Assembly: GCA_030587405.1 (NCBI GenBank)
Contig: JAUQZD010000035.1
Coordinates: 1-9,793, forward strand
Origin: Candidatus Freyrarchaeum guaymasense
GTDB lineage: Archaea; Asgardarchaeota; Jordarchaeia; Jordarchaeales; Freyrarchaeaceae
Reading direction: 5' to 3'
DNA length: 9,793 nt
This document shows, one piece after another, positions 6,330 to 9,793 of this stretch. The notes under the pieces are model-generated. The model saw only the letters and a program-made list of their open reading frames with translations. It did not search any database and was not told the DNA's origin. Positions within the stretch are counted from its first letter, which is position 1; each line of letters opens with the position of its first letter. A program made the translations under genes and the position numbers.

Positions 6330-6854
6330 CTACCTGTGAGGCGGGTAAAACCAGTCCCACGGCCTCCCACACCTGGGGTCGTCACGCCTACCATTAATCT
6401 CAACGGGGACGACGCCGGGGTCATCCCATGGACGCCTCTCCTCGTCAGGGTTACCGTAATCGTAAAGCCTAGTCACAAAGTAAACCGTGAGCGAAGGAGT
6501 GTCACTCACAGTCTTAGTCCCATGCCAGTACTCGCCGGGAACCCTCACCACGACAGGCTTCCTTCCGCTCGCAACAACCTCAACAAGCCTCCTAGACCCC
6601 TCATCGTAGGCGCAGATCTTCATGGCACCCTCCAAAACGAGAAAGTAGTCAACCTGCCCCCTAAGGTGCCTGTGCCATGCCCTAACCACACCGGGATAAC
6701 TGTAGCTCACGTTAACCTGCACAACCCACTCATCGACAAACTCACCCCAGTCACTCCTCAAAGCCTCAGCGAAGAACCCCCGCTCATCAGGGAGGACGCG
6801 AAGCTCCCACACCCGGACACCCTCAAGGGGAAGCTCCCGCAAACGCCCACTCAT
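6330..6854 (-). CDS. rmlC: RmlC-like dTDP-4-dehydrorhamnose 3,5-epimerase (cupin)
   Basis: This 174-residue cupin belongs with the enzymes that epimerise C3 and C5 of dTDP-4-dehydro-6-deoxyglucose. Visible family features are DERGFFAE (23-30), PGVVRAWHRH (54-63) in place of the usual RGLHYQ, and a C-terminal PWDDP. The catalytic histidine aligns with His 61. The lysine that normally follows in KLVRV is replaced by aspartate in QVDYF (67-71), so this is a divergent subgroup and the exact reaction could differ. The ATG at 6852-6854 overlaps the rmlA stop by four bases (ATGA) and has a strong GGAGGTG site 5 bases upstream, so it is co-transcribed and probably coupled. The stop is directly followed by the SDR gene. 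The symbol is given on context plus family, not on proven activity. Confidence 0.82.
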   Translation of the reverse strand: MSGRLRELPLEGVRVWELRVLPDERGFFAEALRSDWGEFVDEWVVQVNVSYSYPGVVRAWHRHLRGQVDYFLVLEGAMKICAYDEGSRRLVEVVASGRKPVVVRVPGEYWHGTKTVSDTPSLTVYFVTRLYDYGNPDEERRPWDDPGVVPVEINGRRDDPRCGRPWDWFYPPHR

Positions 6855-7909
6855 ACCTCCACCTCCGAGTAATCCCCAACGTGAAGCCTGACAACACCCC
6901 GACCCCCACGCCTCGCAACCCTAGCATTCCTGCCGACCAAGCTCTCCTCAAGCCTCTCAACGTTCTCAACAACAGAACCCTCCATGATCACGCAGTACTC
7001 AACGCTGGAGTTAACAATCCTACTCCCATCACCAACACTAGTGTAAGGGCCAATAAAAGAGTTCTCAACAACACAGCCCCTACCAATGACGCATGGACCC
7101 CTAACAACACTATCAACCACGCGGGCCCCCTCCTCAACCCGCACACGCCCCTCAACCCTACTACCAACAACCTCACCCCGAACATCACGAACAACATACT
7201 CATCCAAGACAACAGCGTTAGCAGTCAAAACATCATCCTTCTTACCCGTATCAATCCACCACGAGTCAAGAACCTCAGCCCCAACACGGCAACCCATATT
7301 AATCATCTCCTGGATCGCATCAGTAATCTCAAGCTCACCCCTCCAGCTCGGCCTAATACGGTCAACAGCCTCATGCACACGCCTCGAAAAAACATAAACC
7401 CCCACAAGAGCCAAATTACTAGGAGGCTCACTAGGCTTCTCAACAAGACGGACAACACGCCCCTCCCCATCCAAAACGGCAACACCAAACCTCCTAGGAT
7501 CCTCAACCTCCTTCAACAAGACAAGCCCGTCAAGCCCCTCCCCCTCAAACCTATCAACAAAACCACGAATACTCGAACCCAAAAGGTTATCACCCAAACA
7601 CATCAAAAAATCATCATCACCCAGAAACCTGCGGGCAACCTTAACAGCATGAGCCAAACCCAAAGGCTCCTGAACAATATACTCAACACGAAAACCCCAC
7701 TCCCCCCCATCACCAACAAACTCACGAACAGCCCAACCAGTATCAGGAGCAACAACAACACCAACATCCCTAACCCCAACCTCAGCAACCCTATCCAAAA
7801 CCCAACCAAGAATAGGACGATTAGCAACAGGAACAAGCTGCTTAGCCAAACTAAAAGTCAAAGGACGCAAACGAGTACCCCGACCACCACTCAAAACCAA
7901 ACAACGCAC
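6851..7909 (-). CDS. rmlA: Glucose-1-phosphate thymidylyltransferase, long form (RmlA)
   Basis: The 352-residue enzyme joins dTTP and glucose 1-phosphate to dTDP-glucose, the first step of the rhamnose pathway. Its nucleotidyltransferase domain shows GGRGTRLRPLT (8-18), QEPLGLAHAV (80-89), GDN (106-108), VEKP (156-159) and WWIDTG (217-222). Residues from about 246 to 336 form hexapeptide repeats of a left-handed beta-helix, which marks the long RmlA type common in archaea. I chose GTG at 7907-7909: it places the protein start as in the family, GGGGGTG lies 6 bases upstream, and the upstream extension to GTG 7936 contains a TTA codon, a type this gene otherwise avoids. Codons end almost only in T or G, giving a coding strand very rich in G+T. 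It may have its own promoter in the gap before it. Confidence 0.93.
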   Translation of the reverse strand: MRCLVLSGGRGTRLRPLTFSLAKQLVPVANRPILGWVLDRVAEVGVRDVGVVVAPDTGWAVREFVGDGGEWGFRVEYIVQEPLGLAHAVKVARRFLGDDDFLMCLGDNLLGSSIRGFVDRFEGEGLDGLVLLKEVEDPRRFGVAVLDGEGRVVRLVEKPSEPPSNLALVGVYVFSRRVHEAVDRIRPSWRGELEITDAIQEMINMGCRVGAEVLDSWWIDTGKKDDVLTANAVVLDEYVVRDVRGEVVGSRVEGRVRVEEGARVVDSVVRGPCVIGRGCVVENSFIGPYTSVGDGSRIVNSSVEYCVIMEGSVVENVERLEESLVGRNARVARRGGRGVVRLHVGDYSEVEV

Positions 7910-7943
7910 ACCAAACACCCCCAACACCCTTAACACCCTTTAT

Positions 7944-7953
7944 CTATAAAAGG
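7944..7953 (-). promoter_or_regulatory. Possible internal TATA box before rmlA
   Basis: In the 66 bases between the glycosyltransferase stop and the rmlA start, the - strand reads CCTTTTATAG. A start about 26 bases on (near 7922) would give a short leader that just includes the GGGGGTG ribosome site of GTG 7909. A second AT-rich stretch, AGATTTAAGT at 7961-7970, would instead suit a leaderless start at GTG 7936. Confidence 0.4.
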
Positions 7954-7975
7954 AAAAAACACTTAAATCTTTACG

Positions 7976-8674
7976 TCACAATCCAAGCCACATTAAAACC
8001 CTCTTTCTGAGTAGAAAGAGGAGTATTCGCAGCCCATCCTTAAACCAGTGAAGCTTCTTCACCCCACCCCGACGCCTACGATAAAAGACCGGAACCTCAG
8101 CAAACCGCTTAGTAGCACGCCAAGCCTCCAACTTAATCTCTGTGGAGAAATCCATACCAGAACTAATAAAACGCATCTTCCTCAACAGCTCACGGCGGAA
8201 AAACCACATACCAGACTGAGAGTCACGAACACGCAAACCAAACAAAACACGAACAAGAAAAGACAAAACACGATTACCAAAAAAGTAAATAGGATGCCAA
8301 GCCCCCTCCTCAAACCTCTCAAACCTATTCACACTAACAAAATCCAAACCATACTCCTCCATAAACCCCAAAACCCTAGAAATAACATCAAAAGGATACG
8401 TACCATCCCCATCACCCGTAACAATAACATCCCCCCTAGCAACCCTAAAACCAGTCAAATACGCACGGCCATAACCCCTAACAGGCTCAAAAACAACACG
8501 AGCCCCCCACTCCCTAGCAACATCCACAGTCCCATCATCAGAACCACCATCAACAACAATCACCTCAACATCATAACCCAACCCACACAACTTCTCCACA
8601 CAAATCGAATCAAGCGTCTTCCTAATACCATCCACCTCATTCAAAGTCGGAACAATAACAGAAACATACACCAT
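7976..8674 (-). CDS. Family 2 glycosyltransferase, dolichyl-phosphate mannose synthase-like
   Basis: The 232-residue enzyme probably moves a sugar from a nucleotide donor to a polyprenyl (dolichyl) phosphate at the cytoplasmic membrane face. It has the GT-A features VSVIVPTLNE (4-13), DGGSDDGT (42-49), the metal-binding GDGDGTYPFD (87-96) and DSQSGMWFFRRE (151-162), all typical of the DPM1/polyprenyl-phosphate glycosyltransferase branch. The C-terminal LRILLFLLRKRVLMWLGL is hydrophobic and amphipathic and may touch the membrane; there is no full transmembrane domain. ATG 8672-8674 is the first gene of the - strand operon, 66 bases ahead of rmlA. Among its first 92 codons I find only one ending in A or C (GGC, Gly 69), an extreme bias. 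Which sugar is used cannot be read from the sequence. Confidence 0.9.
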   Translation of the reverse strand: MVYVSVIVPTLNEVDGIRKTLDSICVEKLCGLGYDVEVIVVDGGSDDGTVDVAREWGARVVFEPVRGYGRAYLTGFRVARGDVIVTGDGDGTYPFDVISRVLGFMEEYGLDFVSVNRFERFEEGAWHPIYFFGNRVLSFLVRVLFGLRVRDSQSGMWFFRRELLRKMRFISSGMDFSTEIKLEAWRATKRFAEVPVFYRRRRGGVKKLHWFKDGLRILLFLLRKRVLMWLGL

Positions 8675-8832
8675 GACTTAACACATCCACTTTTCTTTCC
8701 AATTAAAGGAACCCAATTAAACCCTTCATCTTTCTTTTTTAATTTCTCTCCTAAATGAAAATTATATATCTTTTTTTTCATAAAAGATTAAAGTGAATGT
8801 TTCCTGATTACTTTTAGAAGGTGTTAAGCAAA
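8675..8832. promoter_or_regulatory. AT-rich divergent promoter region
   Basis: This 158-base gap serves two diverging genes. On the + strand ATTATATATC (8760-8769) is a likely TATA box, predicting a start near 8790 and a leader of about 40 bases with the ribosome site AGAAGGTG at 8816-8823. On the - strand CCTTTAATT (8701-8709) would place a start near 8679, a few bases before ATG 8674. The T-run at 8771-8778 lies between the two. The composition break between the operon and the AT-rich gene lies in this gap. Confidence 0.6.
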
Positions 8833-9735
8833 ATGAAATTAGATGCAAGTGTAATAATTTTAACAAAAAATGCTGGGAATAGATTCAAAAATGTTATGAA
8901 AAAAATTTTTGATCAAGAAAAAATTAATTTCGAAGTCATAATAATTGATTCAGGATCAACCGATGAAACATTAAAAATAGCCAAAGAATTTGACACAAAA
9001 ATCGTCAAAATAAAACCAAAAGACTTTCACCACGGAAGGACGCGTAATTTAGGCGCCAGCCTTTCAAAAGGAAAATATTTAATTTACATAACCCAAGATG
9101 CTACACCATTATATAATGACCTTTTTTCCAAACTAATCTCACATTTAAGCAATGAAAACGTTGCAGGTGTCTATGGACGGCAGATAGCGTATCCATATGC
9201 AAAACCAATGGAAAAATTCTTCTATTCATACTTTTACCCCCCCAAGAAAAAGGTTATAACACCTAATGATGTCGGGGAGAGCCTTGAAGAATTCTGCATG
9301 ACCCACGTATACATTTCAAATGTTTGCTCCGCCATGAAAAAAGAAATTTGGAAAAAAATAAAATTCGACGAAACAATAATTATGGCTGAAGATAAAAAAT
9401 GGGCAATTGATGTTCTAAAATACGGTTACTATATTGTTTATGAACCAAAGGCTATAGTCTATCATTCACACAATTACTCTATAATATCAGCTTTTAGACG
9501 TAGATTTAATGATGGTGTGGCGATGAGACAGATTTGTGGCTCTAATGGAATTATTTCGAGAGGGTTTTTTTACCTACTTTCAGAAATTAAATACCTCTTA
9601 AGGCATAACATGATATGGATTCCTTATGCTCTAATCTATGAATTTGCAAAATTTACTGGTTTTTTGCTTGGAATAAACTATAAGCATGTTCCTATTATGC
9701 TAAGGAAAAAAATAAGCGAATATAGAATTTTATAG
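8833..9735 (+). CDS. Family 2 glycosyltransferase, rhamnosyltransferase-like
   Basis: The 300-residue protein is predicted to transfer a sugar, probably rhamnose, onto a growing surface glycan. After LDASVIILTKNAGN come IIDSGSTDET (37-46), then the signature HGRTRNLGA (67-75) and TQDATP (87-92), which rhamnosyltransferase-type GT2 enzymes share; the usual DxD appears as QDA. The C-terminal part holds basic and aromatic-rich segments, with a hydrophobic stretch near 258-272 that may contact the membrane. The start chosen is ATG 8833, because AGAAGGTG lies 9 bases upstream; a GTG at 8821 would add four residues but overlaps that site. Codons end mostly in A or T and the gene is far richer in A+T than the operon facing it, which suggests acquisition from another source. 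dTDP-rhamnose from the divergent operon is the natural donor; this is inference. Confidence 0.88.
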   Translation: MKLDASVIILTKNAGNRFKNVMKKIFDQEKINFEVIIIDSGSTDETLKIAKEFDTKIVKIKPKDFHHGRTRNLGASLSKGKYLIYITQDATPLYNDLFSKLISHLSNENVAGVYGRQIAYPYAKPMEKFFYSYFYPPKKKVITPNDVGESLEEFCMTHVYISNVCSAMKKEIWKKIKFDETIIMAEDKKWAIDVLKYGYYIVYEPKAIVYHSHNYSIISAFRRRFNDGVAMRQICGSNGIISRGFFYLLSEIKYLLRHNMIWIPYALIYEFAKFTGFLLGINYKHVPIMLRKKISEYRIL

Positions 9736-9741
9736 AGATTT

Positions 9742-9793
9742 ATGTTTTTCTTTATTAAGAATATAAAAATAATGCAGTATTTATTGGTAAAGC
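9742..9793 (+). CDS. Possible start of next gene (runs off window)
   Basis: An ATG at 9742, six bases after the previous stop, opens 17 codons without a stop to the window edge. The residues begin MFFFIKNIKIM and share the AT-rich composition of the gene before it. No clear ribosome site is visible. The stretch is too short to identify, and the T-rich sequence could instead be a transcription end. Confidence 0.35.
   Translation, partial: MFFFIKNIKIMQYLLVK

Noticed and set aside
5514..6872. Long open frame on the + strand (452 codons) opposite the SDR and rmlC genes
   Set aside because: It is codon-aligned antisense to genes with clear family motifs. It stays open because those genes lack TTA, CTA and TCA codons. 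Its product is proline- and asparagine-rich with no family pattern.
6881..7933. Open frame of 350 codons on the + strand opposite rmlA
   Set aside because: It is antisense and codon-aligned to rmlA. The low-complexity Thr/Asn/Pro product mirrors the T/G-ending codons of rmlA.
8048..8758. Open frame of 236 codons on the + strand opposite the DPM1-like gene
   Set aside because: It has the same cause as the other antisense frames. It is low complexity and has no motif.

Overview
The window looks like a chromosomal segment of a thermophilic archaeon, most likely in the TACK group (Thermoproteota). The reasons are inference: TATA-box promoters placed close to start codons, GTG and TTG starts preceded by GGAGGTG-type ribosome binding sites, heavy use of AGG for arginine, an archaeal-type TnpB relic, and a coiled-coil protein resembling the archaeal DUF3782 group. 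I cannot name a genus from the sequence.

Layout. (1) 1-913, + strand: a badly frameshifted tnpB transposase relic of the IS200/IS605 type. (2) 914-1277: noncoding, ending in an inverted repeat and a TATA box that drive what looks like a leaderless gene. (3) 1278-2120, +: a protein with eleven perfect heptads followed by a nuclease-like C-terminal domain. (4) 2121-2464: noncoding with three inverted repeats. (5) 2465-2750, -: the broken 5' part of a sugar-nucleotide epimerase gene that still has its promoter. (6) 2931-3755, -: a membrane-anchored FkbM-family methyltransferase. (7) 3756-4452: about 700 bases with no recognisable gene. (8) 4453-8674, -: five tightly packed genes. In transcription order these are a DPM1-like family 2 glycosyltransferase, rmlA, an rmlC-like gene, an unusual SDR epimerase/dehydratase, and rmlD. 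(9) 8675-8832: an AT-rich divergent promoter region. (10) 8833-9735, +: a rhamnosyltransferase-like family 2 glycosyltransferase, then the possible start of another gene at the window edge.

Together this is a surface-glycan locus. RmlA, the RmlC-like epimerase and RmlD are enzymes of dTDP-L-rhamnose synthesis. The two glycosyltransferases could build a lipid-linked glycan and add a deoxyhexose, and the FkbM enzyme could O-methylate it. The usual second enzyme, the 4,6-dehydratase RmlB, is absent. Its place is taken by an SDR protein without the dehydratase motif and with asparagine where the catalytic lysine should be.

The locus is a compositional mosaic. The two promoter-proximal genes of the - strand operon have coding strands almost free of codons ending in A or C, about 80% G+T in the lines I counted. 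The downstream genes fade to ordinary usage, and the facing + strand glycosyltransferase is strongly AT-rich. I see no tRNA, rRNA, CRISPR array or intact mobile element.
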